Position numbers and translations under genes: made by a program. From positions 62,001-126,000 of the forward strand of contig DEFD01000025.1 of the NCBI GenBank assembly GCA_002350615.1: a DNA stretch of 64,000 nucleotides, written 5' to 3'. The notes under the pieces are model-generated. The model saw nothing but the letters and a program-made list of their open reading frames with translations, searched no databases and was not told the origin of the DNA. The stretch's first letter is position 1, and every line of letters starts with the position of its first letter. Positions 17,549-25,921 of this stretch are shown here, in pieces. This DNA comes from Bacteroidales bacterium UBA2861 (GTDB taxonomy: Bacteria; Bacteroidota; Bacteroidia; Bacteroidales; UBA932).

Positions 17549-18943
17549 CTAATTCTTGTTTTCGTTAGACTTTGCTGCTTCGGCAGCGGCCTTGGCGGCA
17601 GCCGCACGTGCGCGGAGGATTCCCATGACTGTACCCTTCGCCATGCGGATATTGTCCAGCAGAGGGATATTTGCGGGGCAGCTGTAAAGGCAGCATCCAC
17701 ACTCTATGCAGTCCTGAGCGGCATTCGCTTCCAGAGCTTCATTGTCGCCCGCCTTGTAGAGACGGTTGAGAAGGAAGGGTTCGAGCCCCATAGGGCAGGC
17801 CTGGGCGCAGCGTCCGCAGCGGATGCAGGCGCTTTCGGTCCCGCGCCTGGTGCTTGCCTCGGAAAGATAGAGTATCGAAGAGGAGCCCTTGACGGTGGCT
17901 GCATCCAGATTGGAGATGGCCTTTCCCATCATGGGTCCGCCGCTGATCAGCTTCGCGGCGCCTTCGGGGATACCGCCGGCATATTCCGCTATGAAACTCA
18001 GAGGAACGCCGATGCGGAAGAGATAGTTGTGCTGCCTTTCAAGCGGCAGGCAGTCTCCCGTGACGGTGAGCGTATTGGTAATCAGAGGCTTGTTCTTCTG
18101 CACAGCTTCGTAAACTGCAAGCGAAGTGGCGACGTTCTGCACCACGGCGCCCACGCTGATAGGCAGGGCACCGCTTCCTACCTCGCGGCCCATTACCGCC
18201 GCAATGAGCTGCTTTTCTCCGCCCTGCGGATACTTCTTCTTGAGGGACTGTACCTCTATATTATTATAAGGGAGTTCCGTAAGGGCCTTGCGGACGGCTT
18301 CGATGGCTTCAGGCTTGTTTTCCTCGATGCCGATGACAGTATGGCATCCGCCGAGGACCTTCTGCATGATGGCCGCTCCGACTATGATTTCCTTCGTCTT
18401 TTCCAGAAGGATGCGGTAGTCGCTGGTCAGATAAGGTTCACATTCCGCTCCGTTGAGAATGAGGCATTCAGCTTTGCTGCCTGGTGCGGGATTGAGTTTG
18501 ACATGGGTGGGGAAGGTAGCGCCTCCAAGTCCCACTACGCCGCAGTCCTGGATTTTCTTGAGAATCGCGACGCGGTCTTCCGGGATTTCGGTTACGAGAG
18601 TGTCCGAAAGGTCGATTCCTTCCGCCCACTCGTCACCTTCCACGCTGATTTCCACATGGGTGACAGGCTTACCGGCTATATCCGCGCGGGGAGCTATGGA
18701 TTTCACCGTTCCGGAAACGGGAGAATGGACGACTGCGGAGATGAATCCGCCGGCTTCCGCTATGAGCTGACCGGTTTTCACCTTGTCTCCTACCGCCACG
18801 ATGGGCTTTGCCGGTGCGCCAAGGTGCTGGGCCATGGACACATACACGGTCTGCGGAAGAGGAAGGACCTCTATCGCGCGGTCGCGGGCAAGTTTGGCGT
18901 CATTGGGGTGGACGCCGCCTATCTTGAATGTTATCTTACTCAT
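17549..18943 (-). CDS. rnfC: Rnf electron transport complex subunit C
   Basis: The 464-residue protein has the RnfC N-terminal domain (FKIGGVHPNDAKL), the NADH/FMN-binding SLBB-type middle (GLGGATFPTHVKL, LILNGAECEPYLTSDY), and two 4Fe-4S motifs near the C-terminus (CIRCGRCAQACPMGL and CIECGCCLYSCPANIP). It is the peripheral subunit that exchanges electrons with NAD. Its start overlaps rnfB by eight bases. The Ala/Lys-rich tail (RARAAAAKAAAEAAK) may be a membrane-associated helix. Confidence 0.96.
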   Translation of the reverse strand: MSKITFKIGGVHPNDAKLARDRAIEVLPLPQTVYVSMAQHLGAPAKPIVAVGDKVKTGQLIAEAGGFISAVVHSPVSGTVKSIAPRADIAGKPVTHVEISVEGDEWAEGIDLSDTLVTEIPEDRVAILKKIQDCGVVGLGGATFPTHVKLNPAPGSKAECLILNGAECEPYLTSDYRILLEKTKEIIVGAAIMQKVLGGCHTVIGIEENKPEAIEAVRKALTELPYNNIEVQSLKKKYPQGGEKQLIAAVMGREVGSGALPISVGAVVQNVATSLAVYEAVQKNKPLITNTLTVTGDCLPLERQHNYLFRIGVPLSFIAEYAGGIPEGAAKLISGGPMMGKAISNLDAATVKGSSSILYLSEASTRRGTESACIRCGRCAQACPMGLEPFLLNRLYKAGDNEALEANAAQDCIECGCCLYSCPANIPLLDNIRMAKGTVMGILRARAAAAKAAAEAAKSNENKN

Positions 18944-19952
18944 TGCTGCTGTTACTATTACTTGAAGTCACATTTGAAGGAGAGGAAGGCTGTTCTGCTC
19001 CTGACGCCATAGCCGCCCCCGGCTGTAGGGGGAGGGGCCCGCTTGCGGGAAGGGTCCCGGAGGGACCGGCAGAAGGAGCAGAAGCTGCCTTCCTCTTCGC
19101 AATCCGCTCTTTAACAGCGGCAGTGTCCAGCGGCTTGGGGAAATTCACCCCGTGGATGGCCCCGGTGGGACACATTGCCTCGCACTCGCGGCAAAGCTTG
19201 CACTTGCTGAAATCGATATATGCGATATTGTTCTCCAGAGTGATGGCGTCGTGGGTACAGGTCTTCACGCAGATGCCGCAGCCGATGCAGGCATTGGCGC
19301 AGGCCTTCTTCGCAGCCGGTCCCTTGTCCATATTGCGGCAGGCCACATACTCGCGCATGCCGCGCGGACCTTTAGCCCTGAGTTCGATAAGTGTCTTGGG
19401 GCAGGCCTTCACACAGGCACCGCAAGCCGTACACTTGCTTTCGTCCACAACCGGCAGGCCGGTCTCGGGATCCATTGAAAGGGCTCCGAACTGGCAGGCC
19501 TCCACGCAGTCTCCACAGCCGAGGCAACCGAACGAACATCCGGTATCGCCGCTGTAAAGCGCAGCCTTGACCTTGCAGCTCTTCACTCCGTCGTACTCGT
19601 TGATGCGGGGACGTACCGCACAGCTGCCGTTGCATCGGAGCACCGCAACCTGCGGAGCCTTCTCCTCGACCTTGAAGCCGAGAATGGCGGCAACTTTCTT
19701 CATCACTTCGTTTCCTCCCACCGGACAATAATTATTGTCGAGGTTGGGAGCCTTCACGGCCGCATCGGCAAAAGCACGACAGCCGGCAAAACCGCAGCCA
19801 CCGCAGTTGGCGCCCGGCATCACCTTCTCCACCTCGTCGATACGCGGATCTTCCTCAACCTTGAACCTTTCGGCCACAAGATAAAGGATGAGGGCGAGAA
19901 GAAAGCCGAGCCCCGCAAGGATCGCAACGGTCCAGATAATAGTTGAGCTCAT
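18936..19952 (-). CDS. rnfB: Rnf electron transport complex subunit B (multi-cluster ferredoxin) with extended tail
   Basis: The 338-residue protein begins with a membrane helix, then a 4Fe-4S domain (GANCGGCGFAGCRAFA) and four ferredoxin motifs (CLGCGDCVEAC, CTACGACVKAC, CIGCGICVKTC, CKLCRECEAMC). This multi-cluster form is common in anaerobes; it takes electrons from ferredoxin. After residue ~285 the chain becomes an Ala/Pro/Gly-rich then Ser/Asn-rich tail. Residues ~290-320 are encoded by hairpin element B (18993-19083). The start overlaps the rseC stop (ATGA). Confidence 0.95.
   Translation of the reverse strand: MSSTIIWTVAILAGLGFLLALILYLVAERFKVEEDPRIDEVEKVMPGANCGGCGFAGCRAFADAAVKAPNLDNNYCPVGGNEVMKKVAAILGFKVEEKAPQVAVLRCNGSCAVRPRINEYDGVKSCKVKAALYSGDTGCSFGCLGCGDCVEACQFGALSMDPETGLPVVDESKCTACGACVKACPKTLIELRAKGPRGMREYVACRNMDKGPAAKKACANACIGCGICVKTCTHDAITLENNIAYIDFSKCKLCRECEAMCPTGAIHGVNFPKPLDTAAVKERIAKRKAASAPSAGPSGTLPASGPLPLQPGAAMASGAEQPSSPSNVTSSNSNSSNE
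18993..19083. repeat. In-frame hairpin element B inside rnfB
   Basis: The 91-base element is bounded by a perfect 10-base inverted repeat (TTCTGCTCCT at 18993-19002 and its complement at 19074-19083). Inside are three hairpins: 19016-19032 (CCCCC/GGGGG), CCCGCTTGCGGG (19038-19049) and GGTCCC/GGGACC (19053-19067). It encodes about 30 low-complexity residues of the RnfB tail. The layout matches elements A and C. Confidence 0.65.
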
Positions 19953-20362
19953 CTCTCTTTGATATAAAAAGAATATTCGTTAGAAAGTCTGTCCCTGAAA
20001 AGCCAGAGGACAAAATAGTAAACACCGGCCGCGGCTATGCCCAGCAGACCGGCATAAAGTTCGCCAAGTACGGAATAAGTTCCCAGAAGCACCGCGAGAA
20101 GCACTGCGAGAGGCAGCAGGTAAGCCAGCCAGACGGCCTTGAATCCCATGCTTTTGCGCAGGATTACGTCAACCTCCTGTCCTACCGACCAGTTGCCGTA
20201 GCTGAAGGGCACCTGAACCGCTTTTTTAACAGCCTCCCCCAGGCCGCAGAACGCCGCCGAGTGGCAGCTGGCACAGGCGGAAGACGAAACAATCTCCACG
20301 GTAATGGTTTCCGGGGAGATTTCCACGATTTTTCCTACATGGGAGACGGAGTCCTTTGCCAT
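19949..20362 (-). CDS. rseC: SoxR-reducing system protein RseC family
   Basis: The protein has 137 residues from the ATG at 20362; TGATG overlap with the dnaB stop supports this start. It has a cysteine-containing N-terminal domain (SSACASCHSAAFCGLGE) and two adjacent membrane helices (WLAYLLPLAVLLAVLLGTY and the next ~20 residues). RseC/MucC proteins are often encoded with rnf genes and are linked to electron supply for SoxR reduction in Proteobacteria. Here it is the gene directly before rnfB, so an assembly or redox role for Rnf is likely but inferred. Confidence 0.85.
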   Translation of the reverse strand: MAKDSVSHVGKIVEISPETITVEIVSSSACASCHSAAFCGLGEAVKKAVQVPFSYGNWSVGQEVDVILRKSMGFKAVWLAYLLPLAVLLAVLLGTYSVLGELYAGLLGIAAAGVYYFVLWLFRDRLSNEYSFYIKER

Positions 20363-21876
20363 CACTGCTCGAATTCTGAGAAATTAGCATTCATGGAAGG
20401 TCCGCCGAAAGGATCGGGGTCGGGGGCGTTCATGGCCGAATCCACCGTGGTGCGGCCGCCCATGGGAAGGGCATCCCCGGGTTCCACGAATTTCACCCGT
20501 TCGCTCTTGAAGAGCATGTCGATTTCCGCCACCTCGCCGTTACGGTGCTTGGCTATGATAATCTGGGTCTTCTCCCTGTCGCCTGGATCATCACTCAGGC
20601 CGAGAGCCTCGGGCCTGTGTATGAAGATGACCATGTCGGCATCCTGCTCGATGGACCCGGATTCCCTGAGGTCGCTGAGCTGGGGCTTGCCAGCTCCGCC
20701 CGTCCTCTGGACAGCGTTTCGTGAAAGCTGGGAAAGGGCGATGATGGGGATCTCGAGTTCCTTGGCGGTTGCCTTGAGCATACGGGATATCGCCGCAACT
20801 TCCTGTTCACGCATACCGCGAAGTTCGGGAGGGCCCTGCATGAGCTGGAGATAGTCCACGACTATGAGTTCCACCCCCTTGTTGGCGCGCAGGCTCTTCG
20901 CCTTCGTACGAAATTCCATGATGGGAAGGCTCGGCGTGTCGTCGATGTAGAGAGGGGCTTTTTCCAGGTCCCTGCATTTGTACTCCATCTGCTGCCACTC
21001 ATAATCCTCCATCTTTATGGCTCCCTTGATCTTGTCCGCCGCAAGGCCGGTCTCTGTAGTGACCAGACGCTTTGCGAGTTCCAGACAGGACATTTCGAGG
21101 GAGAAGATGGCCACCGGCTTATGGTGGTCCACAGCGGCATTGCGGGCAAGATTCAGCGCAAAAGCAGTTTTACCGATGGACGGACGGGCCGCCAGGATGA
21201 TAAGGTTGGAAGGCTGCCATCCAAGGGTGATGCGGTCGATGCTGGGATAACCGGAGGGCACTCCGCTGTAACCTGTGGTTTCCTGGCGTTTGCCCACGTC
21301 CTCACGCACCTCCATCATTATGTCCGCTATGCTCTGGACCTCCTTTCGCACATTGCTCTGGATGGCCTCGAACACCTTGGACTGCGCCCCGTCCACCAGG
21401 TCATCGACCTTGATGCTGTCGTCGAAGGCGTCCTTGAGGATGTTGTAGGATGCGGAGATAAGGTCCCTCTGGATCTTTTTCTGACGCAGGATCTTGATGT
21501 AGTACTCGCTGTGCGCCGCGGAACCCACGTTCTCCGTGAGTCCGGCAAGCACCACGGCCCCGCCCACGGCTTCCAGGTTGCCGGAAGCCTTGAGTTTACC
21601 TGTTACGGTGACTATATCCGCCGGGGAATGGTCCCGGACCACGAGTTCGCGCACCGCCTCGAAGATCATGCGGTTGCGGGGATCGTAAAAACAGGACGCG
21701 TCGAGTTCCTCGATTATGTTTTCGGCATTGTCGGAATCCAGAAGAAGGGCACCGAGGATAGCCTCCTCGGCTTCCGGCGCCTGGGGCGGCTTGTTGCCCA
21801 TCTCAAGGCCGATGTTGTCCACCTCGGTCTGTCTGGTACGCGTACGGCTTCGCTTATCTGTCTGGTTTCCGGGCAT
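20362..21876 (-). CDS. dnaB: Replicative DNA helicase DnaB
   Basis: The 504-residue product has the DnaB N-terminal helical domain (PQAPEAEEAILGALLLDSDN), a linker helix, and the RecA-like motor with Walker A in ARPSIGKTAFALN near residue 230, IVVDYLQLMQGP (Walker B) and ISRMLKATAKELEIPIIALSQL. It unwinds DNA at the replication fork. The N-terminus starts with a short basic stretch (DKRSRTRTR). The start is four bases from the zinc-ribbon gene stop. Its position just ahead of rseC-rnf suggests a shared transcript. Confidence 0.97.
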   Translation of the reverse strand: MPGNQTDKRSRTRTRQTEVDNIGLEMGNKPPQAPEAEEAILGALLLDSDNAENIIEELDASCFYDPRNRMIFEAVRELVVRDHSPADIVTVTGKLKASGNLEAVGGAVVLAGLTENVGSAAHSEYYIKILRQKKIQRDLISASYNILKDAFDDSIKVDDLVDGAQSKVFEAIQSNVRKEVQSIADIMMEVREDVGKRQETTGYSGVPSGYPSIDRITLGWQPSNLIILAARPSIGKTAFALNLARNAAVDHHKPVAIFSLEMSCLELAKRLVTTETGLAADKIKGAIKMEDYEWQQMEYKCRDLEKAPLYIDDTPSLPIMEFRTKAKSLRANKGVELIVVDYLQLMQGPPELRGMREQEVAAISRMLKATAKELEIPIIALSQLSRNAVQRTGGAGKPQLSDLRESGSIEQDADMVIFIHRPEALGLSDDPGDREKTQIIIAKHRNGEVAEIDMLFKSERVKFVEPGDALPMGGRTTVDSAMNAPDPDPFGGPSMNANFSEFEQ

Positions 21877-21880
21877 GGCC

Positions 21881-22696
21881 TTAGTCCTTGTTCACGATTA
21901 TGCGTCCGCAATGCTCGCAGATGACAAGCTTCTTGCCGGAAGCGATGTCCACGAGCCTCTGGGGAGTAATGGTGTTGAAGCAACCGCCGCAGGAATCCTC
22001 ATGGTAAACGGGCACGACTGCCAGGTGGTTGTGTACGCTTGCGCGGATGCGCTCGTAGGCGCTGATGGTGCGTTCGTCGAGTTTGGATGCGAAGCTCTCG
22101 CGCCTTTCGGCAAGCGCCTTCTCCTCGTCGGAAGTGCTGGAAACGATTTCCTCGAGTTCCTGCTGCTTCGCCTTGAGGTCTTCGTCCAGGATGGAGAGCC
22201 TGTCCTGCAGGGCCTCGATGGACGCCTCGTGCTCGCGGATGCGGCCGTTCGCCTCGTCGATGTGCTTGATGGCGATCTGGCGGAGATATCCGGTATTTTC
22301 GATTTCCTTGTTGATGGAATCGTACTCGCGGCTGTTGGAGATGCCTTCCAGCTGGGAACGGTACTTTTCGATCTCAGCATCGGTCTCCACTATCTGCTGC
22401 TTGTTCTCCTCGATGATGGTCTTCTCGAGGGAAATCGCCTCCTGAAGGCGCTGTACCTTTGCTTTGAAGCCTGCAATCTCGGATTCGAGCTTTTCCACCT
22501 CCGCGGGAAGTTCTCCGCGAAGCTGGACCAGACTGTCGATGTCGTTGTCGGCCTGCTGGAGGTTGTAGAGGATGCCGAGTTTCTCCTCGACGCTGATGTC
22601 GGAATCTGCAAACGTCTTCTGCAGGGAAACGAAGGTTTCGCGCTCGTCAATGGGAGTCGCGACTTTCTTAGCCTTTGTAGTTTTTGTCGTAGCCAT
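21881..22696 (-). CDS. C4-type zinc-ribbon protein with long coiled coil (CdsZ/zf-RING_7 family)
   Basis: The 271-residue protein is mostly coiled coil (residues ~40-205, rich in Glu/Lys/Leu) and ends in a zinc ribbon with CGGC near residue 240 and CEHCGR near 264. This matches the family typified by chlamydial CdsZ and the bacterial zf-RING_7 proteins. These are predicted nucleic-acid-binding or scaffold proteins without a firmly known role in Bacteroidota. It lies between nif3 and dnaB in a same-strand run; this neighbourhood (nif3 beside it) is common in other bacteria. Confidence 0.85.
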   Translation of the reverse strand: MATTKTTKAKKVATPIDERETFVSLQKTFADSDISVEEKLGILYNLQQADNDIDSLVQLRGELPAEVEKLESEIAGFKAKVQRLQEAISLEKTIIEENKQQIVETDAEIEKYRSQLEGISNSREYDSINKEIENTGYLRQIAIKHIDEANGRIREHEASIEALQDRLSILDEDLKAKQQELEEIVSSTSDEEKALAERRESFASKLDERTISAYERIRASVHNHLAVVPVYHEDSCGGCFNTITPQRLVDIASGKKLVICEHCGRIIVNKD

Positions 22697-22711
22697 ATCT
22701 TTTTGTGTGAT

Positions 22712-23494
22712 TTACAATTTGTAACGGACCGGATTGGCGGTCTTTATATCTTGTGATATAAGGAGTGCAAAGGTAGGAAATTTTTTCCGTAATATGCCAT
22801 AGAAAATTTCCACTATGTCAACTTCCGTCTCGAAATGTCCCGCATCCGCAAGCATAATCCCCTGCGGGGCGAAGAAATGATGGTAGGAAATGTCGCCGCA
22901 GACATACATCTGCGCCCCTGCGGCGATGGCGTCTTCGATGAGGGAAGAGCCGCTTCCTCCGCAAAGGGCTACCGTGCTCACGGGGCCTTCCACGGGACGG
23001 GAATGCCGCAGCACCGGCAGGCCGAAAGCCCGCTTCACCAGTTCGAGAGCCTCTTCGGACGGAAGGGGTAAAGGAAGATCCCCCACGACTCCGAGGCCAA
23101 CCCCCGGGGCGTCCTCGTGAAGGATGCGCAGATTCGTGAGTCCGAGCCTTTTTGCCATGGCCCCGCTCACCCCGTCAGGCACCTTGTCGGCGTTGGTATG
23201 GGCGGAGTAAACCGCCACGCCGCCTTTCACCGCCTCAATCACTGCCGCGCCAACCGGGTCTTCCGGCCGGATGGAGTGCAGGCCCCCGAAAATGAGGGGA
23301 TGATGTGTCACAAGCATGTCGCAACCCCGGCTCAGAGCCTCACGGACAAGGGAGACAGTGCAGTCGAGCGCTATCAGCACACCGTGCACTTCCTGGTCCG
23401 GAGAACTGATCTGCAGACCGCTGTTGTCCCATTTCTCCTGGATTTCCTCCGGAGCGAATTCATCCAGGACGGCGATTATGTCCCGGACTTTCAT
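22712..23494 (-). CDS. Nif3-like dinuclear metal-centre protein
   Basis: The 260-residue product has the DUF34/NIF3 motifs: DIIAVLDEFAPEEIQEKWDNSGL at the start, the metal-binding MLVTHHPLIFGG near residue 65 and SAHTNADKV near 97, then GDISYHHF and ADAGHFETE near the end. It is the short form, like E. coli YbgI, without the PII-like insert often seen in Firmicutes and Bacteroidota. NIF3 proteins assemble as hexamers and have been linked to GTP cyclohydrolase-like chemistry, but the substrate is unsettled. The start overlaps the merR stop. Confidence 0.93.
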   Translation of the reverse strand: MKVRDIIAVLDEFAPEEIQEKWDNSGLQISSPDQEVHGVLIALDCTVSLVREALSRGCDMLVTHHPLIFGGLHSIRPEDPVGAAVIEAVKGGVAVYSAHTNADKVPDGVSGAMAKRLGLTNLRILHEDAPGVGLGVVGDLPLPLPSEEALELVKRAFGLPVLRHSRPVEGPVSTVALCGGSGSSLIEDAIAAGAQMYVCGDISYHHFFAPQGIMLADAGHFETEVDIVEIFYGILRKKFPTFALLISQDIKTANPVRYKL

Positions 23495-23808
23495 AAGCTG
23501 TCGCGAATTTCCATAAGCTGGGCCCTGATCTCCTTGAGGGAATCGAGCGCCTTGACCTTGCTGCTGACCTTCCGGCGGTTCTCAAGAAGTTGTTTCTGAG
23601 CTCCTTCCAGAGACAGCCCCTCCCCCTTCACAAGCACGTGGATCTGTTTCAGGGTTTCAATGTCGGAGGCCGTGAACTGCCTGTTCCCTTTCCCCGTGCG
23701 GGAAGGCCGGAGCACCTTGTCGAAGGTGTTGGACCAATACCGAACCAGAGAAATGTTCTCTCCCAGGATTTCGGCGGCTTCGCTGATGCTGTAGAACAAT
23801 TTTTCCAT
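23491..23808 (-). CDS. MerR-family transcriptional regulator
   Basis: The 105-residue protein has a MerR winged helix-turn-helix at its N-terminus (FYSISEAAEILGENISLVRY, then GKGNRQFTASDIETL), followed by a short helical dimerisation region. No metal or drug-binding cysteines are visible, so the effector is unknown. This compact MerR beside an M23 peptidase gene recurs in Bacteroidales, suggesting an envelope-related or housekeeping role. It lies three bases from the M23 gene stop. Confidence 0.88.
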   Translation of the reverse strand: MEKLFYSISEAAEILGENISLVRYWSNTFDKVLRPSRTGKGNRQFTASDIETLKQIHVLVKGEGLSLEGAQKQLLENRRKVSSKVKALDSLKEIRAQLMEIRDSL

Positions 23809-23811
23809 ATA

Positions 23812-24765
23812 TCAATCCATTGATTGCCTTGTATTTATGGACATGAAGAGCATATTGGAATACTCGTCGGCGTCCACGTCCGCGAAGAAATAGTTGATGG
23901 GGTTGCGTTCCTCCCCGTCCTTTTTCACTTCGTAGTGAAGATGCGGCGCGAAAGCGTTTCCGCTCATGCCGCTGGCACCTATCTGCTGGCCCTTCGCCAG
24001 CTTCTGACCCTCTTTCACCTTAATGTCTGAAAGATGCAGATAGCGAGTGGTATAGCCACCTTCGTGGCTGATGGTGACGCACTTGCCGTCACCTTTGAAG
24101 GAGTTCACCACCTTGGACACCACACCGTCCCCGGTGGCATACACGGGAGTGCCCTGAGGCACTATGATATCCAGGCCGTGATGCTGCACTTCGGCCTTGA
24201 TGAGCGGATTGATCTTCCTCCCCACCGAGGCCCCTATCTGCGTATAGGAGATGCCTTTCACCGGCATGGACATGGGCGGCAGGGCCTTTGCCGAGGCGAT
24301 GTCCGGATATATACCGAAGAAACTTTTATCTACGCCGTCCGCAACGGCGGTAAGGGAAGCTATCTTGCGTTTGGTGTAAACCACGACCTTGTCGTCAGGG
24401 ATGGTGTCGGCGCCGAAGAAAATGTCCAGGCTGCTCATGGGATCGACGCTGGGGGCATCCGTATGGAACACCTCCCCGTAAATGTCGCTGTCCTTTTTCT
24501 GGAGTCCGGTAATCACGTCGCCGAGCAGCTGGGCGCGGGGCCTGAGCTGCGGCAGCGTCTTTTCGTACATGCGGATCTCACGGCGCAGCCGTCTTTCAGT
24601 ATCGGTGCTGATGACCACGGAAACGACGAGATAGAGCACTATGAACAGGGACATCGAGGCGAGCACCACCTTGATGAATGTCCAGATGGGCTTCCAAAGG
24701 GAGAAACGCTCCTTTTTTACGCTCACTCCCCCTTTGTCGAAGGTGAATATCGGTTTTTTCGCCAT
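23812..24765 (-). CDS. M23 family metallopeptidase, membrane-anchored
   Basis: The 317-residue protein has a cytoplasmic start, one membrane helix (residues ~30-52), a short coiled coil, and a C-terminal LytM/M23 domain. Zinc ligands are visible as HHGLDI near residue 195 and PHLHYEV near 272. It should cut or remodel peptidoglycan cross-links in the periplasm. The second M23 gene lies two bases upstream and is a paralogue of similar design, so the two may act together in cell-wall growth. Confidence 0.92.
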   Translation of the reverse strand: MAKKPIFTFDKGGVSVKKERFSLWKPIWTFIKVVLASMSLFIVLYLVVSVVISTDTERRLRREIRMYEKTLPQLRPRAQLLGDVITGLQKKDSDIYGEVFHTDAPSVDPMSSLDIFFGADTIPDDKVVVYTKRKIASLTAVADGVDKSFFGIYPDIASAKALPPMSMPVKGISYTQIGASVGRKINPLIKAEVQHHGLDIIVPQGTPVYATGDGVVSKVVNSFKGDGKCVTISHEGGYTTRYLHLSDIKVKEGQKLAKGQQIGASGMSGNAFAPHLHYEVKKDGEERNPINYFFADVDADEYSNMLFMSINTRQSMD

Positions 24766-24767
24766 TA

Positions 24768-25775
24768 TCAGTTCCTCCCCTGCAAAAGCTCGTTTGTGGA
24801 ACGGCGGCGCGGAGTGGCTTCCGCCCGCCTTTTCTCGATCATCGCTTTGTACTCATCCTCGGACATGTCAAGATCCATGAAATGGTACGGGTTGATCCTG
24901 TTTTTCTTGTAGATGACTTCGTAATGCAGATGCGGCCCGGTGCTGATTCCGGTGTTCCCGATGGAACCGATCCTGTCGCCCCTGCGTACCGTCATGCCTG
25001 ATGCGACGTCTATCCCGCTGAGGTGCGCATAACGGGTTTTGTAGCCGAAACCATGGTCTATCACGATTTCGTTGCCGTAGCCGGTGAACTGGAATTTGGC
25101 GAGTTCCACGACTCCGTCCCCGGTGGCGTAAACCGGATATCCGACATGCGAGGCGAAGTCCATCCCTTCATGGAAGCGAATCACCCCGTAAACAGGGTGC
25201 GTGCGCCCTCCGAAAGTGCTGGAGACACGGAACTGGCTGCGGTCCGGTAAGATGGGAGGCACCGACGGGATATGGGATTTCATGTCCCCCGAATTGCGGG
25301 AGATTGCATAGACTTCATCGAGGGCCATGCTCTGCACGTAAGTGCGTTTCGTAAGCATGTCGATGCGCTTGAGGGTCTGCTTCAGGGAAGGATCGGCCCC
25401 CAGACGGTCCAGATATTCGTAACGGTTGAGGCCGCCGAAACCGGCGTTCTTCACTTCCTGGGGAATGGCGTTTAGTCCGAAAATGGAACGGTACACGTCG
25501 TCGTCCCTCTCCTCTATGCCTTCGAGGGCCTCCTGATAGAGGTCCAGCTGCCTGTTCACCACCGCCAGCCTGGACTGCCACCTTGCATGCTCCTTTTTCA
25601 GCAGGGCCGTTTTCGGGAGGTCCCAGCCGAGCACCGAAGTGTAAAGCCAGAAATACAGCAGGGCCAGCCCTATCACTGCCGCAACCGCCAGGACAGTATT
25701 TACATAGCGCATATAACGGGGCCCTTCATAGACCTCGTACATAAGCGTTATGGGATTGAAACGATATCGCTGCAT
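24768..25775 (-). CDS. M23 family metallopeptidase, membrane-anchored
   Basis: I place the start at 25775 (MQRYRFNPITLMYEV), because a longer reading would begin inside the candidate promoter at 25815-25822. The 335-residue protein has one membrane helix near residue 30, a helical stretch, and a LytM domain with FHEGMDFAS near residue 210 and GPHLHYEV near 290. The metal ligands His, Asp and the HxH pair are all present, so it is likely an active endopeptidase. It is the first gene of the run leading to dnaB and rnf, and diverges from alaS. Confidence 0.92.
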   Translation of the reverse strand: MQRYRFNPITLMYEVYEGPRYMRYVNTVLAVAAVIGLALLYFWLYTSVLGWDLPKTALLKKEHARWQSRLAVVNRQLDLYQEALEGIEERDDDVYRSIFGLNAIPQEVKNAGFGGLNRYEYLDRLGADPSLKQTLKRIDMLTKRTYVQSMALDEVYAISRNSGDMKSHIPSVPPILPDRSQFRVSSTFGGRTHPVYGVIRFHEGMDFASHVGYPVYATGDGVVELAKFQFTGYGNEIVIDHGFGYKTRYAHLSGIDVASGMTVRRGDRIGSIGNTGISTGPHLHYEVIYKKNRINPYHFMDLDMSEDEYKAMIEKRRAEATPRRRSTNELLQGRN

Positions 25776-25814
25776 CTCTTCCCGACGATTGGCACCAACT
25801 TTAGTTCCAGCATG

Positions 25815-25822
25815 CAAAGATA
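25815..25822 (-). promoter_or_regulatory. Candidate promoter -7 element for the M23-to-dnaB run
   Basis: On the minus strand this reads TATCTTTG, a match to TAnnTTTG, 40 bases before the chosen M23 start. The -33 region is weak. It lies in the divergent region shared with the alaS promoter. Confidence 0.45.
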
Positions 25823-25871
25823 GTAAGTTTTAAACAATTATGCACACTCAGCTGAAGTTGGTCCGGGCACT

Positions 25872-25901
25872 TTCAAACTATGCAAAAAATCAGTATCTTT
25901 G
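25872..25901 (+). promoter_or_regulatory. Candidate alaS promoter
   Basis: TATCTTTG (25894-25901) matches the -7 consensus, with a TTC 19 bases upstream in place of TTG. The alaS start follows 20 bases later after an A/T-rich leader, as is usual in Bacteroidota. Confidence 0.5.
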
Positions 25902-25921
25902 CAGGCTATATATTTTTATTT

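Noticed and set aside
17545..17700. A longer N-terminus for rnfD
   Set aside because: The extra residues overlap rnfC, lack family similarity and precede a well-conserved start at 17544.
25823..25871. A small RNA gene or tRNA in the alaS divergent region
   Set aside because: No cloverleaf or stable stem; the sequence is A/T-rich spacer between two promoters.
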